The notes under the pieces are model-generated. The model worked only from the letters and a program-made list of their open reading frames with translations, did not search any database and was not told where the DNA came from. Below, in pieces: positions 1-7,680 of a stretch of DNA of 24,013 nt; the stretch's first letter is position 1; every line of letters starts with the position of its first letter. The stretch lies in assembly GCA_947441895.1 (NCBI GenBank), contig CANEUT010000003.1:1-24013 (forward strand). The letters run 5' to 3'. The position numbers were made by a program, and so were the translations under genes. This stretch comes from Rickettsiales bacterium (lineage in GTDB: Bacteria > Pseudomonadota > Alphaproteobacteria > Rickettsiales > UBA3002).

Positions 1-140
1 GCGGTTGACTTGGCTGCAGGAGCAGCTTTCGTTGGCGCAGCTTTTTTCTCAGCAGCGGCCTTTGGCGCAGCTGCTTTTTTATCCGCTTTTGGCGCAGCCG
101 TTTTTGCGGACTTTGCAGCGGGTTTCTTTTCGGTTGCCAT
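1..140 (-). CDS. rplE: N-terminal part of probable ribosomal protein L5 (partial)
   Basis: An ATG at 140 opens a frame that runs off the window edge with no stop. It is preceded by a Shine-Dalgarno AAGGA about 9 nt upstream. All of the roughly 46 visible codons encode low-complexity sequence rich in Ala, Lys and Pro, beginning MATEKKPAAKSAK and containing repeated KAAAPK-like units. No part of the conserved L5 fold is visible. The L5 assignment rests on position alone: rplE follows rplX in the conserved bacterial S10-spc order, and the gap to rplX is only 26 nt. If correct, this L5 has an unusually long basic extension before the usual N terminus, which would be expected to bind rRNA or stay disordered. 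A separate histone-like or Ala/Lys-rich protein inserted here cannot be excluded. Confidence 0.6.
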   Translation of the reverse strand, partial: MATEKKPAAKSAKTAAPKADKKAAAPKAAAEKKAAPTKAAPAAKST

Positions 141-166
141 GACTTTAAATCCTTGAGTGTTGTTAA

Positions 167-484
167 TTATGCGCTGAGCGTTTCGCCAGAGCGTTTTGCT
201 ACGCGCATTTTCTTGCCGTCTTTACTTACTTTAAAACCAACGCGGGTGGCTTTGCCGTCCTTCGGGTCGGCCAGCGCAACATTGCTGATATGAATCGGGG
301 CGTCAGCCACCACAATGCCACCATTGCCAGCGGCCGATGGTTTGGTGTGGCGCTTGATTTGGTTGACGCCACCCACGATCACGCGGTTCGCATCGACCAG
401 CACTTGCTGCACTTCGCCGGTTTTGCCTTTATCGCGACCGGTGAGAATCACCACCTTGTCGCCTTTTTTAATTTTCGCTGCCAT
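167..484 (-). CDS. rplX: Large subunit ribosomal protein L24
   Basis: 105 aa, the normal length for bacterial L24, an early 50S assembly protein that binds the 5' part of 23S rRNA. The N terminus carries the KOW motif (GDKVVILTGRDKGKTGEV, about residues 8 to 25), followed by NRVIVGGVNQIKRHTKP, which is typical of L24. It lies 13 nt downstream of rplN in the operon and precedes the presumed rplE. The ATG at 484 gives a standard L24 N terminus (MAAKIKKGD). Nothing unusual is seen. Confidence 0.97.
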   Translation of the reverse strand: MAAKIKKGDKVVILTGRDKGKTGEVQQVLVDANRVIVGGVNQIKRHTKPSAAGNGGIVVADAPIHISNVALADPKDGKATRVGFKVSKDGKKMRVAKRSGETLSA

Positions 485-497
485 AACTTCCTCTGTC

Positions 498-866
498 CTA
501 CAATACTTCTGGTGCCAGGCTGACGATCTTCATGAACTTCTTTGCACGCAATTCGCGGGCAACGGGTCCGAAGATACGGGTGCCGATGGGCTCACCTTGT
601 TTACTAATCAACACCGCGGCGTTGCGATCGAAACGGATCGCCGAACCATCCTGGCGCTTGGTAACGAAACGCGTGCGAACAATCACGGCACGGTGCACAT
701 CACCTTTTTTCACTTTGCCGCGGGGAATCGCATCTTTTACCGACACCACGACGATATCGCCGATGGCTGCGGTTTTGCGGTGCGAACCACCGAGAACCTT
801 AATACACATCACTTCACGTGCACCGGAATTGTCGGCCACATCCATGCGGGTTTGCATCTGAATCAT
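498..866 (-). CDS. rplN: Large subunit ribosomal protein L14
   Basis: 122 aa, the exact usual length of L14, which sits at the 50S interface near L19 and contacts 16S rRNA in the intersubunit bridge region. The start MIQMQTRMDVADNSGAREV and the internal KVLGGSHRK and FGPVARELR segments are signatures of the family. It lies between rpsQ (22 nt upstream) and rplX (13 nt downstream), as in most bacterial spc segments. Expression is likely from the shared operon transcript; I see no separate promoter. Confidence 0.98.
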   Translation of the reverse strand: MIQMQTRMDVADNSGAREVMCIKVLGGSHRKTAAIGDIVVVSVKDAIPRGKVKKGDVHRAVIVRTRFVTKRQDGSAIRFDRNAAVLISKQGEPIGTRIFGPVARELRAKKFMKIVSLAPEVL

Positions 867-888
867 ATCGTGCTCCTAATTCCCGCGG

Positions 889-1137
889 TTACGCTGCTGG
901 TGCATCGGCGATTTTCTCGACGACGGCCCAGCGCTTGGTTTTGCTCATTGGCTTGCTTTCAATGATGCGAACAACATCACCAATTTTGCAGCCTTGCTCA
1001 TCATGTGCCGCGTATTTCTTCGAACGGCGCAGAATTTTGTTATAAAGTGGGTGCTTAATTTTGCGCTCGACCTTCACGGTCACGGTTTTGGCGCATTTAT
1101 CGCTGACCACAGTCCCTTGTAGAATACGTTTTGGCAT
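889..1137 (-). CDS. rpsQ: Small subunit ribosomal protein S17
   Basis: 82 aa, an OB-fold primary 16S rRNA-binding protein of the 30S body. The N terminus MPKRILQGTVVSDKCAKTVTV and the central VERKIKHPLYNKI segment are diagnostic. The Ala-containing C terminus (EKIADAPAA) is short and normal for alphaproteobacteria. Gap to rpmC upstream is 15 nt and to rplN downstream 22 nt, which implies co-transcription and probably translational coupling. Confidence 0.97.
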   Translation of the reverse strand: MPKRILQGTVVSDKCAKTVTVKVERKIKHPLYNKILRRSKKYAAHDEQGCKIGDVVRIIESKPMSKTKRWAVVEKIADAPAA

Positions 1138-1152
1138 GTCTCTTCCTATCCC

Positions 1153-1350
1153 TTAAGCGGCTTTTTTAACATTGCGCAGTTGCGTCAGCAGGCGTGCAAT
1201 CTCACGCTTGGCGGCGCGGAAACGCGACGTGTTGCTCAGTTCGCCAGCGGCTTTTTGGAAGCGCAGGTTGAACAGTTCTTTTTTCAGATCAGCGACCATG
1301 CCTTGCAGCTCTTCCGCCGATTTACCTTTATATGTCTCAGTCTTGCTCAT
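1153..1350 (-). CDS. rpmC: Large subunit ribosomal protein L29
   Basis: 65 aa, the usual length. L29 is a two-helix protein near the exit tunnel of the 50S that helps form the docking site for trigger factor and SRP. Family features are the LKKELFNLRFQKAAGEL segment and the following RFRAAKREIARLLT helix. The ATG at 1350 gives MSKTETYKGKSAEEL. It lies 9 nt after rplP and 15 nt before rpsQ, the conserved L16-L29-S17 order. Confidence 0.97.
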   Translation of the reverse strand: MSKTETYKGKSAEELQGMVADLKKELFNLRFQKAAGELSNTSRFRAAKREIARLLTQLRNVKKAA

Positions 1351-1359
1351 AGCTTCCTC

Positions 1360-1773
1360 TTACGCTTCTACGCGACGGATGAATTTGGTTTTTACCGGCA
1401 GTTTGGCGGAAGCGCGGTCAAACGCTTCACGCGCGACTTGCTCTGGCACACCATCGATTTCGAACATGATGCGGCCAGCTTCCACGCGTGCCACCCAATA
1501 CTCCACGCTCCCTTTACCGGAACCCATCCGTACTTCAGCGGGCTTGCGGGTTACTGGAACATCTGGGAAAATGCGGATCCACATGCGGCCCACGCGCTTA
1601 ACATGGCGCGAAATAGCACGACGTGCGGCCTCAATTTGGCGCGCGGTGATACGCTCAGGGGTTACTGCCTTCAGGCCGAACTGGCCGAAGCTGAGGCTAT
1701 AACCACCTTTTGCTGCACCGGAAACCCGACCTTTATGGGCCTTACGGTACTTGGTCTTTTTAGGCTGCATCAT
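1360..1773 (-). CDS. rplP: Large subunit ribosomal protein L16
   Basis: 137 aa, standard length. L16 lies near the A site and the peptidyl transferase centre and is needed late in 50S assembly. The start MMQPKKTKYRKAHKGR matches the conserved ML/MQPKRxKxRKxHKGR N terminus, so the first of two adjacent ATGs (1773) is preferred over 1770. The RMWIRIFPDVPVTRKP and RMGSGKGSVEYWVARV segments are also diagnostic. A 52-nt gap to rpsC is one of the longest inside this operon. Confidence 0.97.
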   Translation of the reverse strand: MMQPKKTKYRKAHKGRVSGAAKGGYSLSFGQFGLKAVTPERITARQIEAARRAISRHVKRVGRMWIRIFPDVPVTRKPAEVRMGSGKGSVEYWVARVEAGRIMFEIDGVPEQVAREAFDRASAKLPVKTKFIRRVEA

Positions 1774-1825
1774 AACATTTACTCTTTTTCTAACTTAACT
1801 CTTTAACCAGTCGAATTTTGGACGA

Positions 1826-2506
1826 TTACGACGCTTGCGCGAAGTTGGTCGTATTGGTCGGCATCCGTTGTAATTCCTGATCTTTTAGGATTTCGCCCTT
1901 GAAGACCCAGACCTTCACACCGATGATCCCATAGGTTGTGAGGGCGGTCGCTATACCATAGTCCACATCGGCACGCAAGGTGTGAAGTGGCACGCGGCCT
2001 TCACGGTACCATTCCATACGCGCAATCTCAGCGCCACCAAGGCGGCCCGACACGTTGATACGGATGCCTTCGGCACCCATACGAAGGGCACTTTGAACGG
2101 CACGCTTCATGGCGCGACGGAAGGCTACACGGCGCTCCAGCTGCTGGGCAACGCCCTCAGCGATCAGCACCGAATCCAGCTCCGGCTTACGCACTTCGAT
2201 GATGTTCAGGTGAACTTCATCTTTCGTGAATTTTTGTACGGCTTTTTTTACGTTATCGATATCGGCGCCTTTTTTACCAATCACAATGCCCGGACGAGCC
2301 GTGTGAATGGAAACGTGGCACTTCTTACCGGTACGCTCGATGATGACCTTGCTCACGCCAGCAGCGTGTAGGGCTTTTTTCACATGCTTACGGATTTTGA
2401 TATCCTCATGCAGTTTCGTGGCGTAGTCGTCGCCCGAGAACCAGCGCGAATCCCAGGTTTTGTTGATACCGAGGCGCAGACCAATTGGATTAATCTTCTG
2501 ACCCAT
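1826..2506 (-). CDS. rpsC: Small subunit ribosomal protein S3
   Basis: 226 aa. S3 is a 30S head protein at the mRNA entry tunnel and contributes to the ribosomal helicase. The N terminus MGQKINPIGLRLGINKTWDS is canonical. A type II KH domain is visible with its GxxG loop in VIGKKGADIDNVKKAV (about residues 75 to 90). The C-terminal domain contains GRLGGAEIARMEWYREGRVPLHTLRADVDYG-type conserved residues, including the catalytically important Arg-rich face. It begins 1 nt after the rplV stop, so translation is likely coupled to rplV. Confidence 0.98.
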   Translation of the reverse strand: MGQKINPIGLRLGINKTWDSRWFSGDDYATKLHEDIKIRKHVKKALHAAGVSKVIIERTGKKCHVSIHTARPGIVIGKKGADIDNVKKAVQKFTKDEVHLNIIEVRKPELDSVLIAEGVAQQLERRVAFRRAMKRAVQSALRMGAEGIRINVSGRLGGAEIARMEWYREGRVPLHTLRADVDYGIATALTTYGIIGVKVWVFKGEILKDQELQRMPTNTTNFAQAS

Positions 2507-2507
2507 A

Positions 2508-2885
2508 TTACGCTCCCTTTGCTTCGCGCACGACGATTGTCAGGTGCGAGAACGGTTTCAAAATTTGTGCGCCACGGCCACGTGCACGGGCGTGGAAACG
2601 CTTCAGAACCATCGATTTACCAACCCATGCTTCTTTCACAACCAACGCATCCACGTTGAGGTTGTGGTTGTTTTCAGCGTTGGCAATGGCCGATTGCAGC
2701 ACTTTGCGAACATCGTTAGCAATGCGCTTGTTGCTGAAGGCCAGCTGTGTCAGCGCTTCCGATGCTTTCATGCCGCGGATCATTTCCGCGACAAGGTTCA
2801 GCTTAATGGGGCTGGTGCGCAGGTTACGCAATACAGCGCGCGCCTCATTGGCCTCCAAGCTACGTGGTGTTTTTGGTTTGCTCAT
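2508..2885 (-). CDS. rplV: Large subunit ribosomal protein L22
   Basis: 125 aa. L22 lines the peptide exit tunnel with a long beta hairpin and is a known site of macrolide resistance changes. Conserved segments are LRTSPIKLNLVAEMIRGM near residue 23, VLQSAIANAENNHNLN in the middle and the hairpin region around RFHARARGRGAQI, with a normal HLTIVVREA C terminus. Compared with the E. coli protein it has a short N-terminal addition (MSKPKTPRSLEANEAR), which is common in alphaproteobacteria. It follows rpsS by 8 nt. Confidence 0.97.
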   Translation of the reverse strand: MSKPKTPRSLEANEARAVLRNLRTSPIKLNLVAEMIRGMKASEALTQLAFSNKRIANDVRKVLQSAIANAENNHNLNVDALVVKEAWVGKSMVLKRFHARARGRGAQILKPFSHLTIVVREAKGA

Positions 2886-2893
2886 AACGTCCT

Positions 2894-3178
2894 CTATTTC
2901 TTCTCAGCGGTTTTCTTTTCGTTACCACCGTGCGCCAAGAAGGTGCGGGTAGGAGCGAATTCGCCGAACTTGTGGCCGATCATTTCCTCGGTGACGATCA
3001 CCGGGATATGTTTCTTGCCATTGTATACGCCGAACGTCAGTCCAACGAATTGTGGCAGTATGGTCGAACGGCGCGACCAAATTTGAATCACCGTGTTACG
3101 GCTCGATTTATGCGCGTTCTCTGCCTTCTTGAGCAGATAACCATCGATAAACGGGCCTTTCCAAACAGAACGTGACAT
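2894..3178 (-). CDS. rpsS: Small subunit ribosomal protein S19
   Basis: 94 aa. S19 is in the 30S head and contacts the A-site tRNA region together with S13. The start MSRSVWKGPFIDGYLLKKAE, the STILPQFVGLTFGVYNGK core and the MIGHKFGEFAPTRTF motif are canonical. The last residues (GGNEKKTAEKK) form a short Lys-rich tail. It lies between rplB (11-nt gap) and rplV (8-nt gap). Confidence 0.98.
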   Translation of the reverse strand: MSRSVWKGPFIDGYLLKKAENAHKSSRNTVIQIWSRRSTILPQFVGLTFGVYNGKKHIPVIVTEEMIGHKFGEFAPTRTFLAHGGNEKKTAEKK

Positions 3179-3189
3179 ACCATATCTCC

Positions 3190-4032
3190 TTATTTACCGC
3201 GGCCCTTCGCCTGATGGCGAGTGCGGATGATGAGTTTGTTTTTCTTCTTCGGATTACGGGTTTTGAAGCCTTTCGTAGGTTGGCCCCATGGCGTCACTGG
3301 GTGACGACCGCCCGATGTCTTACCTTCACCACCACCATGTGGGTGATCCACTGGGTTCATGGCAACACCACGAACATGCGGACGCTTGCCCTTCCAGCGG
3401 TTACGACCGGCTTTACCGATCACTTCGTTCTGGTGGTCAGGGTTCGAAACAGCACCGATGGTGGCCATGCAATCAGCAGGCACCATGCGCAGCTCACCCG
3501 AGCGCAGTTTAATTTGGGCGTAACCCGAATCTTTACCCACCAGCTGAACATAAGCACCAGCCGAACGACCAATCTGGCCGCCTTTACCTGGCTTCATTTC
3601 AACGTTGTGGACGATGGTACCGATTGGAATACTGCTCAGTGGCATGGCATTGCCAGGCTTAATGTCGGCACGTGCGCCCGACACCACCACATCACCTTTT
3701 GCAAGGCGTTGAGGCGCCAGAATGTAGGCTTGCTCACCATCCGTGTATTGGATGAGGGCAATGAACGCCGAACGGTTCGGATCGTATTCCAGGCGCTCAA
3801 CGGTCGCCGGAACGTCGAACTTACGACGTTTGAAATCGATCACGCGGTACGCGCGCTTGTGTCCGCCGCCCTTTTGGAACGAGGTCACGCGACCGGCGTT
3901 GTTACGGCCACCCGAGCTGTTGGTTGCTTCCACCAGCTTCTTAACCGGCTTACCCTTATACAGGTCGGCGCGGTCGATCAGCACCAGCTGACGCTGGCCC
4001 GGGGTCGTTGGTTTGAAATGTTTTAGTGCCAT
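3190..4032 (-). CDS. rplB: Large subunit ribosomal protein L2
   Basis: 280 aa, close to the usual 273 to 280. L2 is one of the most conserved 50S proteins and is needed for subunit association and peptidyl transferase activity. The N-terminal part has MALKHFKPTTPGQRQ and GGGHKRAYRVIDFKR, the RNA-binding domain contains IGTIVHNVEMKPGKGGQ, and the C-terminal part has MNPVDHPHGGGEGKTSGG, which includes the conserved His at the peptidyl transferase centre. It lies downstream of rplW with a 21-nt gap. Confidence 0.98.
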   Translation of the reverse strand: MALKHFKPTTPGQRQLVLIDRADLYKGKPVKKLVEATNSSGGRNNAGRVTSFQKGGGHKRAYRVIDFKRRKFDVPATVERLEYDPNRSAFIALIQYTDGEQAYILAPQRLAKGDVVVSGARADIKPGNAMPLSSIPIGTIVHNVEMKPGKGGQIGRSAGAYVQLVGKDSGYAQIKLRSGELRMVPADCMATIGAVSNPDHQNEVIGKAGRNRWKGKRPHVRGVAMNPVDHPHGGGEGKTSGGRHPVTPWGQPTKGFKTRNPKKKNKLIIRTRHQAKGRGK

Positions 4033-4053
4033 TGGGTTTCTCCCCTTTTTCCT

Positions 4054-4422
4054 TTACCGCGCACCCGCGGCGAAATCGATGCTTTGACCAGCAGCCAGCG
4101 TCACAATCGCTTTACGCAGATCGCTACGTTGACCATCACGGCCACGGAATTTCTTCATTTTGCCTTCGACATTGATCGTATTGACCTTGGTCACCGTGAC
4201 TTTGAAAATGGCTTCCACTGCCTTTTTCACGTCTACCTTGGTCGCCGTTGGCGAAATTTTGAACGTGACTTTGTTTTGCTCCGTCGCGCGGGTCGATTTC
4301 TCGGTCACCACGGGGCTAACAATCACATCGTAAAGACGCGCATCATCAAGAGCGCCACCCTTTACGGTTTTCTTGGCAACGGCTTTCTTAGCCGGAGCTG
4401 CTTTCTTTGCTACCGCGTTCAT
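4054..4422 (-). CDS. rplW: Large subunit ribosomal protein L23 with basic N-terminal extension
   Basis: 122 aa. L23 sits at the tunnel exit and is the docking point for trigger factor and SRP. The conserved domain begins at about residue 27 (LYDVIVSPVVTEKST) and includes VDVKKAVEAIFKVTVTKVNT and the GRDGQRSDLRKAIVTL end, so the C terminus is normal. Before it is an extension of about 25 residues rich in Ala and Lys (MNAVAKKAAPAKKAVAKK), not present in typical L23. The ATG overlaps the rplD stop by 4 nt (ATGA), which implies translational coupling. The same type of tail precedes the presumed rplE in this operon. Confidence 0.96.
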   Translation of the reverse strand: MNAVAKKAAPAKKAVAKKTVKGGALDDARLYDVIVSPVVTEKSTRATEQNKVTFKISPTATKVDVKKAVEAIFKVTVTKVNTINVEGKMKKFRGRDGQRSDLRKAIVTLAAGQSIDFAAGAR

Positions 4423-5039
4423 GCGAGCCTCTCTTGCAGTGCTGCCACTGCTTCTGTGGTGAGCACCAATTCTTTATGGCGCAGGATATCGTAAACATTC
4501 GCACCCTGAGTTGGCAGCACATCGTGGCCAATCAGGTTGCTAATGGCGTTAGCAAAACCAGCATCCACAACAGCGCCCGTAATGAACAGGGGCTTGGTGA
4601 GGCCGAGCTTTTTGAAGTTTGCCGCAACGGTTTTGGTCTTGGCATCTTTCAATGCAATACCATCCACCACAATCAGCTTACCTTCGGCTTGTTTCGCCGA
4701 CAGGGCGCTTTTCAGGCCCAGAGCGCGAACTTTTTTGGTGAGACCGTAAGCATGCGAGCGAACCACCGGACCATGTGCACGTCCACCGCCTTCTTGGTGC
4801 GGCCCACGGGTCGTACCTTGACGAGCACCACCGGTGCCCTTTTGCTTGAACGGCTTCTTACCGGTACCCGAAACTTCGGCGCGGGTTTTGGTTTTGTGCG
4901 TGCCGGCGCGGGCTTTCGCACGCTGCCATTCAACTACGCGGTGAAGAATATCCTTACGGACTTCAACAGCGAACAATGCATCTGGCAGATCAATCTCGCC
5001 AGCGGCTTTATTCTCAAGGGTGACAACATTCATTTTCAT
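4419..5039 (-). CDS. rplD: Large subunit ribosomal protein L4
   Basis: About 206 aa. L4 binds domain I of 23S rRNA, with a loop reaching the exit tunnel; in gammaproteobacteria it also represses the S10 operon, which cannot be judged here. Diagnostic segments are KPFKQKGTGGARQGTTRG and HGPVVRSHAYGLTKKVR. The frame could open at a TTG directly after the rplC stop (5045), but the ATG at 5039 (MKMNVVTLENK) has a GGAG about 9 nt upstream and matches family N termini better; ATG at 5033 is an alternative. Its stop overlaps the rplW start. Confidence 0.96.
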   Translation of the reverse strand: MKMNVVTLENKAAGEIDLPDALFAVEVRKDILHRVVEWQRAKARAGTHKTKTRAEVSGTGKKPFKQKGTGGARQGTTRGPHQEGGGRAHGPVVRSHAYGLTKKVRALGLKSALSAKQAEGKLIVVDGIALKDAKTKTVAANFKKLGLTKPLFITGAVVDAGFANAISNLIGHDVLPTQGANVYDILRHKELVLTTEAVAALQERLA

Positions 5040-5045
5040 GACCAA

Positions 5046-5783
5046 TTACTCCGCAGTTGCTTCGGCGGCAGGAGCATCGGGCGCTACTGCTGCTTCGGTT
5101 TTAGTTTTTGGTGCCACTGCCGGATATGGGGCTTCGGCTGGACGCGCACGTTTGTGAGCATCGAGCACTTGCACCAGCGCCTTATCAACGCCCGGGACTG
5201 CACCTTTAATGAGAAGCAGGTTACGTGCTTCATCCACTTGCACGATTTGCAAATTCTCAACGGTAACGCGGTCCACCCCAAGGTGACCCGCCATTTTCTT
5301 GTTCTTGAACACGCGACCTGGATCTTGGCGCTGACCGGTCGAACCGTGCGAACGGTGCGAAACCGAAACGCCGTGCGATGCTTCCAGACCAGCGAAGTTC
5401 CAGCGTTTCATCACACCGGCAAAACCCTTACCTTTGCTGGTGGCGATCACGTCAACAAATTGACCCGCCACAAAGTGGTCAGCACGAATTTCTTGACCAA
5501 CCGGCAGCAACGCATCTTCCGCCACGCGGAACTCGATGAGCTTTTTCTTCGCTTCAACATTTGCTTTGGCGAATTGAGCCAGCTGCGCTTTGTTGGTGCG
5601 GTGTTTCTTTGCTTTGCCGCAACCAAGTTGAACAGCGGTGTAGCCGTCTTTATCTTTGGTGCGTTGTGCAACCACTTGCAAATTATCGATACGCAAAACG
5701 GTCACCGGCAGGCTTTGACCGAATTCGTCAAAAATGCGGGTCATCCCAATTTTTTCTGCAATAACTCCAGTACGCGATGTCAT
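5046..5783 (-). CDS. rplC: Large subunit ribosomal protein L3 with Ala/Pro-rich C-terminal tail
   Basis: 245 aa, longer than the usual 205 to 215. L3 is an early assembly protein that reaches the peptidyl transferase centre. The N terminus RTGVIAEKIGMTRIFDE and the central GLEASHGVSVSHRSHGSTGQ, followed by DPGRVFKNKKMAGHLG, are canonical and include the Gln that is methylated by PrmB in many bacteria. After the normal end (about residue 210, LDAHKRARP) follows a tail rich in Ala, Pro and Glu ending EAAVAPDAPAAEATAE. This tail is acidic, in contrast to the basic tails on L23 and the presumed L5. It lies 12 nt after rpsJ. Confidence 0.97.
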   Translation of the reverse strand: MTSRTGVIAEKIGMTRIFDEFGQSLPVTVLRIDNLQVVAQRTKDKDGYTAVQLGCGKAKKHRTNKAQLAQFAKANVEAKKKLIEFRVAEDALLPVGQEIRADHFVAGQFVDVIATSKGKGFAGVMKRWNFAGLEASHGVSVSHRSHGSTGQRQDPGRVFKNKKMAGHLGVDRVTVENLQIVQVDEARNLLLIKGAVPGVDKALVQVLDAHKRARPAEAPYPAVAPKTKTEAAVAPDAPAAEATAE

Positions 5784-5795
5784 GACTAACTCTCC

Positions 5796-6125
5796 TTACG
5801 CCGCGCTGAGCACGGTGATTTCAACTTCCACGCCACTGGCCAAATCAAGCTTGCCAAGCGCATCCACGGTTTGCGGGGTTGGCTCGACAATATCAATCAG
5901 ACGCTTGTGCGTGCGGATTTCGAACTGCTCACGCGACTTCTTATCGATGTGCGGCGAACGGTTCACCGTAAAACGTTCAATGTGACGCGGCAGCGGCACT
6001 GGACCCGACACTTGCGCACCGGTACGTTTCGCCGTGTTGACAATTTCCTTCGCGGAATGGTCAAGCACCGCGTGATCGTACGCTTGCAAGCGTATGCGGA
6101 TTTTTTGATTTTGCATCGTGGCCAT
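5796..6125 (-). CDS. rpsJ: Small subunit ribosomal protein S10
   Basis: 109 aa. S10 (NusE) is in the 30S head and also acts in transcription antitermination with NusB. The sequence QNQKIRIRLQAYDHAVLD, the loop region VPLPRHIERFTVNRSPHIDKKSREQFEIRTHKR and VEPTPQTVDALGKLDL are canonical. The ATG at 6125 has GAGGG about 5 nt upstream and gives MATMQNQ; the inner ATG at 6116 gives the more usual MQNQ start but has poor spacing. It lies 37 nt after tuf, with no obvious separate promoter. Confidence 0.97.
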   Translation of the reverse strand: MATMQNQKIRIRLQAYDHAVLDHSAKEIVNTAKRTGAQVSGPVPLPRHIERFTVNRSPHIDKKSREQFEIRTHKRLIDIVEPTPQTVDALGKLDLASGVEVEITVLSAA

Positions 6126-6162
6126 AGTGCCCTCTAACTTTCGTTACTTCGTTTGTTTCTAA

Positions 6163-7353
6163 TTAAGCAATGACCTTCGCAACGACGCCAGCACCCACGG
6201 TGCGGCCGCCTTCACGAATGGCAAAGCGCAGACCTTGGTCCATCGCAATCGGCGCAATCAGCTCAACTTCCATTTTCACGTTGTCGCCAGGCATCACCAT
6301 CTCAACGCCAGCGGGCAGCGTCACCACACCCGTCACGTCGGTCGTGCGGAAGTAGAACTGCGGACGGTAGCTGGTGAAGAACGGCGTGTGACGGCCACCT
6401 TCGTCTTTCGTCAGAATGTAGGCCTCCGCTTCGAACTTCGTGTGCGGCGTAATGGTGCCGGGCTTTGCCAATACTTGGCCACGCTCAACATCTTCACGCT
6501 TCGTACCACGCAGCAGCACACCGGCGTTATCGCCAGCCACTGCTTCGTCCAGAAGCTTACGGAACATTTCAATGCCGGTGCAGGTGGTTTTTTGCGTGTC
6601 TTTCAGACCAACAATCTCCAGTTCCTCACCCACTTTCACAATGCCACGCTCCACGCGGCCAGTTACTACCGTACCACGACCCGAGATCGAGAATACGTCT
6701 TCTACTGGCATCAGGAATGGCTTGTCGGTTACGCGGGCTGGCTGCGGAATGTAGGTGTCCACCGCTTCCATCAGCTTCAGAATCGCTTCTTCGCCAAAAC
6801 CATCGGCTTTGCCTTCCAGCGCGCTCAGTGCCGAACCGTGGATGATCGGAATATCATCGCCGGGGAAATCATATTTGCTGAGCAGTTCGCGAACTTCCAT
6901 CTCAACCAGTTCCAGCAGTTCTTTATCATCCACCATGTCGCACTTGTTCAGGAACACAACGATCGATGGAACGCCAACCTGACGGGCCAGCAGAATGTGC
7001 TCGCGGGTTTGTGGCATGGGGCCATCCGCAGCCGACACAACCAGAATCGCGCCATCCATCTGCGCAGCACCGGTGATCATGTTCTTTACATAATCGGCGT
7101 GGCCGGGGCAATCAACGTGGGCGTAGTGACGGTTCGCGGTTTCATATTCCACGTGCGCCGTGGCAATGGTAATACCACGGGCTTTTTCTTCCGGTGCCGC
7201 ATCAATGCTGCCATAGTCGCGGAACGTTGCGCCGCCAGTTTTTGCCAGAACCTTGGTGATCGCTGCCGTCAGCGACGTCTTACCATGATCCACGTGACCG
7301 ATCGTGCCGATGTTACAATGCGGTTTCGAACGGTTGAATTTTTCCTTTGCCAT
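6163..7353 (-). CDS. tuf: Translation elongation factor EF-Tu
   Basis: 396 aa, the standard length. EF-Tu is the GTPase that brings aminoacyl-tRNA to the ribosome. All G-domain motifs are present: GHVDHGKT (P loop, residues about 18 to 25), the switch I region with ARGITI, DCPGHADY and NKCDMVD. Domains II and III follow, with GRGTVVTGRVERG and the C terminus FAIREGGRTVGAGVVAKV. A Shine-Dalgarno AGGAG lies 10 nt before ATG 7353. In many alphaproteobacteria rpsL, rpsG and fusA precede this tuf copy; here the gene is preceded by about 330 nt of non-coding DNA, then an integrated island with tRNA-Gly at its far end. Confidence 0.99.
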   Translation of the reverse strand: MAKEKFNRSKPHCNIGTIGHVDHGKTSLTAAITKVLAKTGGATFRDYGSIDAAPEEKARGITIATAHVEYETANRHYAHVDCPGHADYVKNMITGAAQMDGAILVVSAADGPMPQTREHILLARQVGVPSIVVFLNKCDMVDDKELLELVEMEVRELLSKYDFPGDDIPIIHGSALSALEGKADGFGEEAILKLMEAVDTYIPQPARVTDKPFLMPVEDVFSISGRGTVVTGRVERGIVKVGEELEIVGLKDTQKTTCTGIEMFRKLLDEAVAGDNAGVLLRGTKREDVERGQVLAKPGTITPHTKFEAEAYILTKDEGGRHTPFFTSYRPQFYFRTTDVTGVVTLPAGVEMVMPGDNVKMEVELIAPIAMDQGLRFAIREGGRTVGAGVVAKVIA

Positions 7354-7680
7354 GATGTATTCACTCCTAATGTATCAATAATTTCTCGCGCGCGCGTCAT
7401 GCGCTCCAGCGCGAAGATGGGCGCTATTTAACGGACTTAAATGCTGGCTGCAATGGAAAAATGCGGATGATGCGCAGCGCCATCGTATTAGATATACGGG
7501 GCGTAAGCCACCCGAAGCTCGAAGGGCGAAGGGCGGAGCGGGTGCATGGGAATTATCTCGGCTACGCCTCGTGTCATTTCCTAAACTCGCTTCGCTCATT
7601 AAGCAAATGATGAACCCTCTGGTCGGGTTCGATGCTCCACTCATTCCATCCCCCAAGCGCTTATAGGCGCTTGGGGGATG
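7354..7680. other. Non-coding upstream region of tuf
   Basis: No convincing gene is present; the open frames here are low-complexity or created by palindromes. The part nearest tuf contains the ribosome binding site and a possible promoter (7426 to 7453). The distal part (about 7500 to 7680) is rich in short palindromes and direct repeats, such as CTCGCTTCGCTC near 7587 and the strong hairpin beginning at 7645. At 7536 to 7553 the sequence GAGCGGGTGCATGGGAAT resembles the tRNA-Gly 3' end at 16933, with a one-base length difference and mismatches. By inference this was the spacer between tRNA-Gly and tuf before the island inserted. Confidence 0.6.
7426..7453 (-). promoter_or_regulatory. Possible sigma-70-type promoter for tuf
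   Basis: On the minus strand TTGCAG (7453 to 7448) and TTAAAT (7431 to 7426) are separated by 16 nt, about 70 nt before the tuf start. The match to the consensus is partial (4 of 6 in each box), and many such matches occur by chance. It is offered because an insertion upstream would leave tuf and the ribosomal operon dependent on a promoter in this interval, or on read-through from the island. Confidence 0.3.

Noticed and set aside
4407..5789. 460-codon open frame on the plus strand
   Set aside because: It is antisense to rplD and rplC, which have complete family signatures; composition of the opposite strand of GC-biased genes explains the open frame.
6235..7431. 398-codon open frame on the plus strand
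   Set aside because: Antisense to tuf, with no family features; a shadow of a highly conserved gene.
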